Under the pieces are notes generated by a model. It was not told where the DNA came from. It was given only the letters and a program-made list of their open reading frames with translations, and did no database searches. Made by a program: the position numbers and the translations under genes. DNA of 38,719 bases from Crenarchaeota archaeon 13_1_40CM_3_52_17 (GTDB lineage: Archaea > Thermoproteota > Bathyarchaeia > 40CM-2-53-6), in assembly GCA_001918745.1 (NCBI GenBank), contig MNGN01000033.1, positions 1 to 38,719 on the forward strand, in the 5' to 3' direction. Positions 1 to 6,991 of the stretch are shown piece after piece (the first letter of the stretch is position 1; each line of letters begins with the position of its first letter).

Positions 1-243
1 TCCTCTGCCGGTGTAGAGGAACAATCCTTTGCCCTTCGAGTAGTCGTTGAGGACGAGATCAAGGTCGCGGTGTGAGAAGAAGATGCGTCGGCGGACGAGA
101 TAGGCCGCGTCACCGAGGATCTCTTCCAGTTTCTTAGCTAGCGGACCGGTTATCGGCTGGGTTCCAAAATCACGGATGAGCCGATCATAGTCCACCTCCC
201 CCTTTACCTCCCAAGGTGTCACAACGAATTTTTCTTGAACCAA
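1..243 (-). CDS. trpS: Tryptophanyl-tRNA synthetase, N-terminal part (cut by window edge)
   Basis: Only the first 81 codons lie in the window. Reading from the TTG at 243-241 gives an N-terminus with TPWEV, then DYDRLIRDFGTQPI, then FSHRDLDLVL and YTGRG, which is the start of archaeal/eukaryal-type TrpRS up to the class I nucleotide-binding region. The enzyme charges tRNA-Trp in the cytoplasm. The TTG lies two bases after the pheT stop codon, and no ATG or GTG is available in frame at the expected N-terminus, so TTG is the best start. It is the last visible gene of a pheS-pheT-trpS operon read leftwards. The HIGH and KMSKS catalytic motifs would be outside the window. Confidence 0.85.
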   Translation of the reverse strand, partial: MVQEKFVVTPWEVKGEVDYDRLIRDFGTQPITGPLAKKLEEILGDAAYLVRRRIFFSHRDLDLVLNDYSKGKGLFLYTGRG

Positions 244-245
244 TC

Positions 246-1931
246 TTACTCGACCCCCATGGGTGGAATCTCCAGCTCGAAAGCAGCTACGGGAAGACTG
301 AGACCCCAAGCACGGATTGCCCTGGGATGCAACTCGCCAACCACTCCGAGCCGCTTTTGCCCTGACATTACTTCCCCCGTGCGTCCCTCAAGAAAGCTTG
401 GATGAGTGGTAGGAACAACCTCGAACCTGATTCCGATACTGCCAAGGAGAGTGTCGAGGCAGGATCGAATCTCAGTGAAACCAGCTCCTGTGTGAATCGT
501 GACTCCTGCGATTTTGTATCGAGTTTCAGTGTGACCTTCGCCATTTTCTTTGACGATTACGCATGGGCCGATTTCGAATACTCTCTGAGGGTAATCGACA
601 TGAGTATTGTCCTTGAGCAAATTGAGAACGCTAGGTAGAAGCCAGCTTCTCATTGCGGTATGGGTTGACATTTTCGGATTCAAGAGCTCAGGGTAATTTT
701 CACCTGCTATACCCATCTTGTCAACGAAGACGTCTGGGGAGGTTAGAACGTATGTCAGAAGTTCTTGGTATCCAAGCCCGATCATGACTTCCGCAAGGGT
801 CTCGTGTCTGTCTGTCTCGGGTGCGAGTCCCCCAAGGGTCCAGATTCTCGGCCACTCAGGGTCTAGCTTGTTGATGTTCAGGGCGATCGCGAGATCCTCC
901 ACTAGGTCGACTTGATGCATGATGTCGATGCGATAGCAGAGGCTCTCTACGCGCAAGACGTCTTTGCTCACTTGTCGAGCAGGATGCCCAGCTCTCATGA
1001 AGGCCCGTATCATCTCAGCTGGTTTGAAAGTGGATCCGAGAAGTCTGTTCGCGTAGCTGACCGACAAATCTTTGAAGCTAGATTTCAGGTCCGGCGTGGC
1101 TACCGCCTTGGCGCTCTTGTCCGTGTAGGTTTGAGTGCAGCTGTAGATTTTGCCTCCTCTCTCGGCGAGAGCTGCCACCACAATCTTCAGCGTATTTCCT
1201 ACTGTCTCGATATTCGTACCTGTGACTTCCACAAGGATATTCTTCGTGTCTGAGCCTATCTTGCCGAGGTCGTTGGAGTTGATGATCGGGGGAAGAGATA
1301 GAATCTTGCCATCGCCGTCCGCTAGAAGCGGCCAGTCTTTGAAGGATGAGATTGTTCCCCCGTACTCGATTCCCTTCGGGTGCTTCTCTACGATCTCTCG
1401 AAGCGTCATCTTCTCGGTTGAGCCTAGGGGAACGAACGCTGTATCGTCAGGGTTGCCAACAGTGTAGCGAAGCGGTGGCTTAACCAGGTCGGCCTGGTAG
1501 AATCCGATTGAAGCACGTTTCCTCTTCCTACCGTACGTAAGATCCATTTTTTCTTGGAGGCTTATCCAGCTCTTCAGAGCGTTCTCGTTGGGCCTAACGT
1601 TTCTAACGATGGAGGTTGCAATGAAAGGTCGGATCGGCCCCAGTCTACGATCTACTGTAACTCTCAGACCAGATTTTCCAGAGAGCATTGGGGCCTTGGG
1701 CTTGCCTATGCCGAGATGAGTTCGAAGACCACGTGCGATTCCCTCTACCGACCAGATGTCGGGATGGTTGCTATCTTTGACCTCGATGCTGACGCTATCG
1801 TTCTGTTCGTCGAGGGATTCCACGTCGCCCTTGACATAGGCGAGGAGCTGGTTGAGCCCGTCTTCGTCTCGGGGAACCTTCTGTCCCAGAAGATCCTCTA
1901 GATCGGCCAGAGAGAATTGGACTGAGGGCGT
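246..1931 (-). CDS. pheT: Phenylalanyl-tRNA synthetase beta subunit
   Basis: Beta chain of the alpha2-beta2 PheRS that charges tRNA-Phe; it carries the B3/B4 editing region and the B5 domain. Recognisable stretches include SIEVKDSNHPDIWSVEGIAR near the N-terminus and GYQELLTYVL and NPKMSTHTAMRSWLLPS in the C-terminal catalytic-like domain. The nearest ordinary start is GTG at 1823, but the frame stays open upstream and encodes about 36 more residues (PSVQFSLADLEDLLGQKVP and onward) that match the conserved N-terminus of archaeal PheT, which usually begins Met-Pro. At that position the codon is ACG (1931-1929) followed by CCC, one base after the pheS stop. No ATG, GTG or TTG occurs in frame between an upstream stop and 1823. 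I take ACG as start, giving 561 residues, a normal archaeal length. An AAGGT motif lies 8 bases upstream. A sequencing error is the alternative. Confidence 0.85.
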   Translation of the reverse strand, partial: TPSVQFSLADLEDLLGQKVPRDEDGLNQLLAYVKGDVESLDEQNDSVSIEVKDSNHPDIWSVEGIARGLRTHLGIGKPKAPMLSGKSGLRVTVDRRLGPIRPFIATSIVRNVRPNENALKSWISLQEKMDLTYGRKRKRASIGFYQADLVKPPLRYTVGNPDDTAFVPLGSTEKMTLREIVEKHPKGIEYGGTISSFKDWPLLADGDGKILSLPPIINSNDLGKIGSDTKNILVEVTGTNIETVGNTLKIVVAALAERGGKIYSCTQTYTDKSAKAVATPDLKSSFKDLSVSYANRLLGSTFKPAEMIRAFMRAGHPARQVSKDVLRVESLCYRIDIMHQVDLVEDLAIALNINKLDPEWPRIWTLGGLAPETDRHETLAEVMIGLGYQELLTYVLTSPDVFVDKMGIAGENYPELLNPKMSTHTAMRSWLLPSVLNLLKDNTHVDYPQRVFEIGPCVIVKENGEGHTETRYKIAGVTIHTGAGFTEIRSCLDTLLGSIGIRFEVVPTTHPSFLEGRTGEVMSGQKRLGVVGELHPRAIRAWGLSLPVAAFELEIPPMGVE

Positions 1932-1932
1932 T

Positions 1933-3447
1933 CTAGCCGACCTTCTGTTGCCTTATCCATTCGAGGTCAGTTGTGAAGAGCTGTCTGATGTCTTGGATCT
2001 GCTGGTTCATCATGTATAGCCTGTCGATTCCAAGCCCCCACGCGATTACGGGCACTTTGATGCCAAGGGGTTCAGTGACTTCGGGCCGGAATATCCCACT
2101 GCCGCCAAATTCCATCCAGCCATAGCCTTCCTTGTATGCTTGCAGCTCGACACTGGGTTCAGTGAAGGGGAAATAATCAGGTTTGAACCGGACCTTGTCA
2201 GCCCCCGCGACCTCGCGAGCGAACATCTCTAGGACTCCAAGCAGGTTGCGTAGGCTGAGGGTGGGATCGAGAACAATTCCCTCGGCCTGGTTGAACTCCG
2301 TCAGATGCGTTCTATCGAGGAGCTCCGGCCGGAAGCACCTTGCGATAGCGAAGTATTTGCCTGGAATCTGAAGGTCCTTGGAGATCATTGACCGGACGCT
2401 CAGCGCCGTCCCGTGACTGCGAAGGACTAGCTTGGAGGCTTCTTCTCTCGAGTATTTGTAGCCCCAGCCTGTGGATCCTGTTTTCCAGCCGTTCTCATGA
2501 GTCAAAGCTACCCTTTCCACGATGTCCCTCCATGGTTCCAGGCTCGCTTTGGATGGGTGCTTCAGGTAGTAGAGATCGTGGATTTCTCTCGCTGGATGAT
2601 CTTGCGGCATGTAAAGGCAGTCATCATTGATGAACGTGGGCTCGACGAGAGGTCCGACAGCTTCTCTGAACCCCAGGGCGACGAGCTTCCGTTTGACCAT
2701 TCGTAGGAATCGCAAGTATGGATGATACTTTCCAGGATTAAGCGATGGGACCGGGGAGGAAACGTTGTAGGCTCGGAGGCGGACTCTCTCCCAGTCGCCG
2801 GAGAGAATCATCTCGCTTGTTAGACCGCTGACTTCATTGATAGGAGCTTGGGTTGGAATCGCGTCCAGTCCTTGAAGAGTGATCTGTAGCTTCCGCTGCA
2901 CTTGCTCCTTCGAGGCCAGAATATTCCTCTTGAGAAGTCTATCGGCAGCCTGTTTTAGGGTGCTCGGCAATTCTTCCATTGGAATACTTACCTGGCCGAT
3001 TCTCTCGAGAAGCTCTTCATCGTCGTCTCTTGAAGGATTTTTCGAGACCAGTAGAATAGCGCCTGAGCTTGTTTTCTCGATTCTTCCCCAGCCTTTGCGG
3101 GCAATCCAGCCAGTGACTATTGAGACAAAGTCTAGAGGTAGACCCGCTTCCTGGACGGCTTTGCTGACGGAGAGTTTTCCCCCTGCATTGTGGACGACAG
3201 CAGCGACCCTCCGCTCGGGAAGTCCATTGGCGAGATAATCATACCCTTCATCTGTGCAGAATATTTCAGTCGTTCTTGTTGTCTGTTCCTTAACTAGGCC
3301 CTGTTGTGATAATGTCAGCGATGCACGGGCGACCGCGGCGTCGGCTAGGCCTGTCTTCTTGGCTACCTCTTCAACAGGGGCGGTTCCGCCTGCGTCCCGG
3401 AGAGTCTTCAGAACCTTGACGTCGTTTTCGCGCAATTCCACTTGCAA
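1933..3447 (-). CDS. pheS: Phenylalanyl-tRNA synthetase alpha subunit
   Basis: Catalytic alpha chain of PheRS, 504 residues, the usual archaeal length. The first ~150 residues form winged-helix-like repeats (for example LTLSQQGLVKEQ), the tRNA-contacting N-terminal extension of archaeal/eukaryal PheS. The C-terminal half is a class II synthetase core with HPARE(I)HD, ARCFRPE, the PheS-specific TEFNQAEGIVLD, and motif 3 GLGIDRLYMM close to the C-terminus. Start is TTG at 3447; a GTG two codons later is possible. pheT follows immediately. A TATA-like AAATATAG on the minus strand around 3490 and an imperfect inverted repeat at 3514-3563 lie upstream and may control the operon. Confidence 0.95.
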   Translation of the reverse strand: MQVELRENDVKVLKTLRDAGGTAPVEEVAKKTGLADAAVARASLTLSQQGLVKEQTTRTTEIFCTDEGYDYLANGLPERRVAAVVHNAGGKLSVSKAVQEAGLPLDFVSIVTGWIARKGWGRIEKTSSGAILLVSKNPSRDDDEELLERIGQVSIPMEELPSTLKQAADRLLKRNILASKEQVQRKLQITLQGLDAIPTQAPINEVSGLTSEMILSGDWERVRLRAYNVSSPVPSLNPGKYHPYLRFLRMVKRKLVALGFREAVGPLVEPTFINDDCLYMPQDHPAREIHDLYYLKHPSKASLEPWRDIVERVALTHENGWKTGSTGWGYKYSREEASKLVLRSHGTALSVRSMISKDLQIPGKYFAIARCFRPELLDRTHLTEFNQAEGIVLDPTLSLRNLLGVLEMFAREVAGADKVRFKPDYFPFTEPSVELQAYKEGYGWMEFGGSGIFRPEVTEPLGIKVPVIAWGLGIDRLYMMNQQIQDIRQLFTTDLEWIRQQKVG

Positions 3448-3513
3448 CTCTCTCCGAGTCTAGAAACTCTGGTCAGCCTTCCAACCGCTATATTTGATTT
3501 GAAATGCGGTTGA

Positions 3514-3563
3514 TGGCCCGCTGCATTACACCGACTACCTGAAATGATATAATGGCAGGGCCA
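3514..3563. repeat. Imperfect inverted repeat between pheS and a divergent gene
   Basis: TGGCCC (3514-3519) plus TGCATT (3522-3527) on the left can pair with AATGGCA (3551-3557) plus GGGCCA (3558-3563) on the right, with two small bulges and a loop of about 23 bases. It sits upstream of the pheS operon on one strand and of the small membrane gene on the other, so it may be an operator or an RNA fold. The right arm adjoins a TATA-like run (GATATAAT) around 3546-3553 that would serve the rightward gene. Confidence 0.35.
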
Positions 3564-3586
3564 GCAATTGTGACATAGCGGTAAAC

Positions 3587-3951
3587 ATGAGTGGGTGGGT
3601 CGGCCAATTCCCCCGCGACCTAGCCATCGCCCTTGTAACTGGGTTAATCCTTCTCAGTTTGAGTTCCTTAGTTGCTTGGAATCCTACACGGGCTCGCGCG
3701 GATTTCCCCTTTCAGTAACTTATGTAATTCCGGGTTGCTTTGGCCCAGGAAGTCCGCTGGGGTGCCTCGCCTACGATCCGCTGCAGATTGTACTAGATTA
3801 TGTATTCTGGGTAGGGCTGGCTTTTGTCATTATCATCTTTGTTGATCGGGTCTCTACTAGAGATGCTTCTGGAGCTGGAGAAAAACCGCGATGCCCAAAA
3901 TTAGGGGGTCTGTTTCTTCTGGCAGAGAATTCTAGCTCGGTCTCAAGCTAG
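3587..3951 (+). pseudogene. Small two-helix membrane protein gene with an internal frameshift
   Basis: From ATG 3587 the first frame gives MSGWVGQFPRDLAIALVTGL and a hydrophobic helix (LILLSLSSLVAW), then stops at 3718 after 43 codons. The -1 frame continues the protein without a gap in sense: GFPLSVTYVIPGCFGPGSP, LGCLAYDPLQIVLDYVFW and a second helix (VGLAFVIIIFV), ending at 3951. Loss of one G in the GCGCGG run near 3700 would explain the break, so this is either a recent inactivation or a sequence error. The expected product has two membrane helices joined by an external loop with two cysteines followed by Tyr-Asp. The 5211-5495 gene has the same plan. The function is unknown. The end overlaps the gap stop codon region by four bases. 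Confidence 0.6.
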
Positions 3952-4985
3952 AAGAACTTATTGGTGATCCCGAGAGCCTCGTCGGTCTTCGCAATCGATC
4001 TCCTGCCCTCAGTTTCTAGGCCCGTAAGCGCCCTGATTGCGTCAACGTTCTCGGGAACTACAACGCTTTCATTGTGGACTTGGTAAACGAGGTTGGCTTC
4101 ACCGTCGGTGACGTTGAGTATGTCTTCCCAGTAGGCGATTTCCCACATGTCGGCCCTAGCTCTATGCATGTCTCGCATGATCTCGGCTACAGCGTTCATG
4201 CTGTCAACTCCGTCAGTCGTCCTAACAGGTGCCAGCCTCGGCGCGTTCTTCAAGACCTTTAGGACGTCCTTCCTCTCTGGATTGTTCTTTAGTTGGACCA
4301 TGGCGAAGTGCAGATGGCCAATGTTGAACGGTCCTTTCGCGGCCATTGTTGTAATGTCCAGTTTGGGAAGAACGGTCTGTGCGTCGGGTCCCTGATGGGA
4401 CGGAATGTGAGCCTCCGGGACGACAGTGTTGATGAGTCCATTCTTGTGGCTCTCCCACGGGTCTGTTCCCCTCCGGAACACGACAACTCTAGCCTTTCTG
4501 ACGCCAAGCCCATCCTGTAGTGCTCCGATGGTTCTGCAGATTCCGGTCGTGTTGCAGCTCACGACCCGCGTGGCGTTCTTGTTCAGATTCTCCTCATAGT
4601 TACACTGAGCAACGAACGATGATCCTGTAAGGTCGTGCTTCTCGCCACCTTGGAAAACCGACTTGACACCGAGCTTGTCGTATTGCGCCTTGTTCTTGGC
4701 TCCCAGTCCTGCCGGGGTGCAGTCGATCATAACGTCCACCTTTTTGATCAAGTCCTCTAGAACTCCTGATACTTCTATTCCCGCCTTTTTCATGTCGGGA
4801 AGTTTCTCGGGAATGGAGCTGTATATCGTGAAATTCTTTTTCTGCCCCATCTTCACCCGATAGTCTGCGACGACGTCGGATACTCCGATGAGTTTCATGT
4901 CTTTCTGTTTCGACACGGCCTCGGCGACACGCTTGCCTATGACACCGAACCCGTTAACACCTACTCTAGCTGCTGGCTTCGGCAT
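3948..4985 (-). CDS. gap: Type II glyceraldehyde-3-phosphate dehydrogenase (NAD(P)+)
   Basis: 345 residues from an ATG start, normal for the archaeal type II enzyme of glycolysis/gluconeogenesis, which interconverts glyceraldehyde-3-phosphate and 1,3-bisphosphoglycerate. The N-terminal Rossmann motif is VGVNGFGVIGKRVA (residues 8-21). The catalytic cysteine is Cys144 in SCNTTG, and HIPSHQGPDAQTVLP and INTVVPEAHIPSH are characteristic of the archaeal family. It is a single-gene unit flanked by two small membrane protein genes. A TATA-like TCTAAAAGAA on the minus strand around 5018-5027 lies about 35 bases before the start. Confidence 0.95.
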   Translation of the reverse strand: MPKPAARVGVNGFGVIGKRVAEAVSKQKDMKLIGVSDVVADYRVKMGQKKNFTIYSSIPEKLPDMKKAGIEVSGVLEDLIKKVDVMIDCTPAGLGAKNKAQYDKLGVKSVFQGGEKHDLTGSSFVAQCNYEENLNKNATRVVSCNTTGICRTIGALQDGLGVRKARVVVFRRGTDPWESHKNGLINTVVPEAHIPSHQGPDAQTVLPKLDITTMAAKGPFNIGHLHFAMVQLKNNPERKDVLKVLKNAPRLAPVRTTDGVDSMNAVAEIMRDMHRARADMWEIAYWEDILNVTDGEANLVYQVHNESVVVPENVDAIRALTGLETEGRRSIAKTDEALGITNKFF

Positions 4986-5210
4986 ACTAACACGTCTCAG
5001 CTAGGGACCAGAATGGTTTCTTTTAGACATAACCATGCCCTAGTCAGCTTCTTTCTTTGGGTGGGGACTGTCAAGCTGACTCGTGCGTACTGAGCCAACA
5101 GTTTTCGTCGCGGAGAAGAAGCAACAAAGAGGCCGGACCAGACCCATACGCGCTCAGGGAAGGACCAACTAGTTTTTCTTAAGGAACTCCCCCCTTCTAC
5201 AGATGGTGCG

Positions 5211-5495
5211 TTGCGACGACTTGACAAGTATACTCTTCAGACTCTCGGATTCGGGCTTACAGTCATAGGCCTAATCTTACTCTTCATCAGTATTCTCACT
5301 GGCGGACCAGAATCTTGCCCAGCAACTGGCTGCGTTCCCGGAGTATTTTTGTGGTATGATATTGTACGCGATGCGGCGTTCTTCTTGAGCATAGCGTTCA
5401 TTGTTTTAGGAATTGTGATGACTATCGCGTCCAGACGCATGAAACCAAGGTGGGATACAAATATGGTTGCCGCTCATACGCCCGCAAGCGAGTAG
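5211..5495 (+). CDS. Small two-helix membrane protein
   Basis: 94 residues from a TTG start. Two predicted membrane helices (about residues 12-30, GFGLTVIGLILLFISIL, and 54-72, AAFFLSIAFIVLGIVMTIA) flank a loop containing two cysteines (ESCPATGCVPG) and a Tyr-Asp pair. The C-terminal tail is basic. This layout, including a GLILL run in helix 1 and Cys...Cys...YD before helix 2, resembles the frameshifted gene at 3587-3951 on the other side of gap. I do not recognise a named family and cannot assign a function. Confidence 0.65.
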   Translation: MRRLDKYTLQTLGFGLTVIGLILLFISILTGGPESCPATGCVPGVFLWYDIVRDAAFFLSIAFIVLGIVMTIASRRMKPRWDTNMVAAHTPASE

Positions 5496-5608
5496 GATCT
5501 CGAACTATGCCTTCCTGTGATCCCTCTGGTCAGTTGTAAAAGGCAAATCGTATTGATCGCTCTCGAAATAACTATCAATACTGATAATCGTGAGGATTGG
5601 AGACGGGC

Positions 5609-5616
5609 TTTAATAC
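5609..5616 (+). promoter_or_regulatory. Putative TATA box for dnaG
   Basis: TTTAATAC in an otherwise GC-rich stretch, about 100 bases before the dnaG start. An archaeal TATA box here would place the transcript start near 5640 and leave a 5' leader of roughly 75 bases. Confidence 0.35.
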
Positions 5617-5698
5617 TAGGGCTGGACCCTTTACGCTCTCAAGCTTTACCGCTTACAAATCGAAAAGAGAAGGTATCAGAAAGAAGGTAATGAATTAT

Positions 5699-5704
5699 GG
5701 AGGT
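5699..5704 (+). promoter_or_regulatory. Strong Shine-Dalgarno site of dnaG
   Basis: GGAGGT ends nine bases before ATG 5714. It is one of the clearest ribosome binding sites in the window and fixes the dnaG start. It agrees with a leadered transcript for this gene. Confidence 0.7.
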
Positions 5705-5713
5705 TAAACTTTC

Positions 5714-6991
5714 ATGGTTGAACAGTCTCAGTACGCTACGACTACAAAATACATAGTAAAAGCACACTTCGACGTTCAAGGTGTCGTCGAGAAACCAGAT
5801 GTTGTCGGGGCAGTTTTCGGACAAACAGAAGGACTCTTCGGACCCGATCTAGACCTTAGAGAACTACAAAAATCAGGAAGAATCGGACGAATCGAGATCA
5901 ACCTCGATTCCAAACGCGACAAGACAACAGGATCAATCGTAATACCCTCAAGCCTAGACAAAGTCTCAACAGCCATTATCGCGGCTGCAATTGAGAGCGT
6001 CGACAGAATCGGGCCTTGCGAAGCCAAGATCACACTGGAAAAGGTCGAGGATGTCCGCGAAGAAAAACGGAACGCTATCCTAACCAAGGCGAAGGACATT
6101 CTCCGCAAATGGGTAGTCGAGTCATCCCCCAGCACAGAAGAGGTAGTCAAGGAGGTTGCGTCCTCTCTGAGAGGCGTAGATCTCATCGAGTATGGTCCCG
6201 AGAAACTTCCAGCTGGTCCAGAGGTCGAGAGCGGCTCCCTGATAGTGGTTGAAGGCAGAGCAGACGTCATTCTTCTGATGAAGGTCGGTATCAAGAACGT
6301 GGTCGCGCTCAACGGGACGAAGGTTCCTGATACAATCATCAAACTCACCAAGGACAAGGAAGTCACAGCGTTCCTCGACGGCGATCGAGCTGGAGACCTG
6401 ATTCTCAAAGAACTGCAACAGGTCGCCGACATTGACTATGTCGCGCGCGCGCCCTTCGGCAAGGAGGTTGAGGAGCTCACTCCCAAGGAGCTAATGAAAG
6501 CCCTCAGAGAAAAGGTCCCAATCAATCTCGCTCGACCAATTGAGAGACCAGAAAGAGTTCAGTTCCAACGCCAGGAAAGACCGGAGAGACAAGAACGATA
6601 CGAGAGACCCTACGAGAGAGGATACGGTCCCTCTGAACCCAGAATTGAAGCGCCGCCCATCCCGAGACCCAGTCTTTCACCAACGGTGTTCGAAGCCGCG
6701 AAAGACCTGCGTGGAACTCTGGAGGCAGTGATATTCGACGAGTCAGGAAAGGAGCTATCTCGAATGCCTGTCAGCGAGCTAGCGGAGAAGATTCCAAGTG
6801 TCGAGAACGCGAACTTGATCCTTTTCGACGGAGTTGTTACTCAGAGGCTGTTGGACATTGCGGCAGGCAAGAACATCCGATTCGTCATTGGCGACAGAGT
6901 ATCCGATGGAGCCAAGAAACCACCGAACGTGAACGTAATGACGCTAAGCGATCTATCTTCGTTCAGTCCGGGTCCCACGATTACAAGCTGA
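5714..6991 (+). CDS. dnaG: Archaeal DnaG primase / exosome-associated protein
   Basis: 425 residues. The N-terminal archaeal DnaG domain starts TTKYIVKAHFDVQGVVEKPD and is followed by a Toprim domain at about 173-260. The Toprim glutamate is Glu180 in VVEGRADV, and the metal-binding acidic pair is DGD (222-224) with Asp228 in DGDRAGD. An Arg/Glu/Pro-rich linker (about 277-325) leads to a small C-terminal domain. Archaeal DnaG makes short RNA primers in vitro and is found in the RNA exosome as a poly(A)-binding subunit, so the cellular role could be either. It converges on the family B polymerase gene and overlaps it by 11 bases. Confidence 0.95.
   Translation: MVEQSQYATTTKYIVKAHFDVQGVVEKPDVVGAVFGQTEGLFGPDLDLRELQKSGRIGRIEINLDSKRDKTTGSIVIPSSLDKVSTAIIAAAIESVDRIGPCEAKITLEKVEDVREEKRNAILTKAKDILRKWVVESSPSTEEVVKEVASSLRGVDLIEYGPEKLPAGPEVESGSLIVVEGRADVILLMKVGIKNVVALNGTKVPDTIIKLTKDKEVTAFLDGDRAGDLILKELQQVADIDYVARAPFGKEVEELTPKELMKALREKVPINLARPIERPERVQFQRQERPERQERYERPYERGYGPSEPRIEAPPIPRPSLSPTVFEAAKDLRGTLEAVIFDESGKELSRMPVSELAEKIPSVENANLILFDGVVTQRLLDIAAGKNIRFVIGDRVSDGAKKPPNVNVMTLSDLSSFSPGPTITS

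Noticed and set aside
4997-5227. 76-codon minus-strand frame upstream of gap
   Set aside because: Low-complexity, Arg/Ser-rich translation with no regular secondary structure pattern; it overlaps the promoter regions of both neighbours and has no ribosome site.
5776-6432. 218-codon minus-strand frame inside dnaG
   Set aside because: It is antisense to a conserved gene; the translation is Ser/Thr/Arg-rich without recognisable domains.
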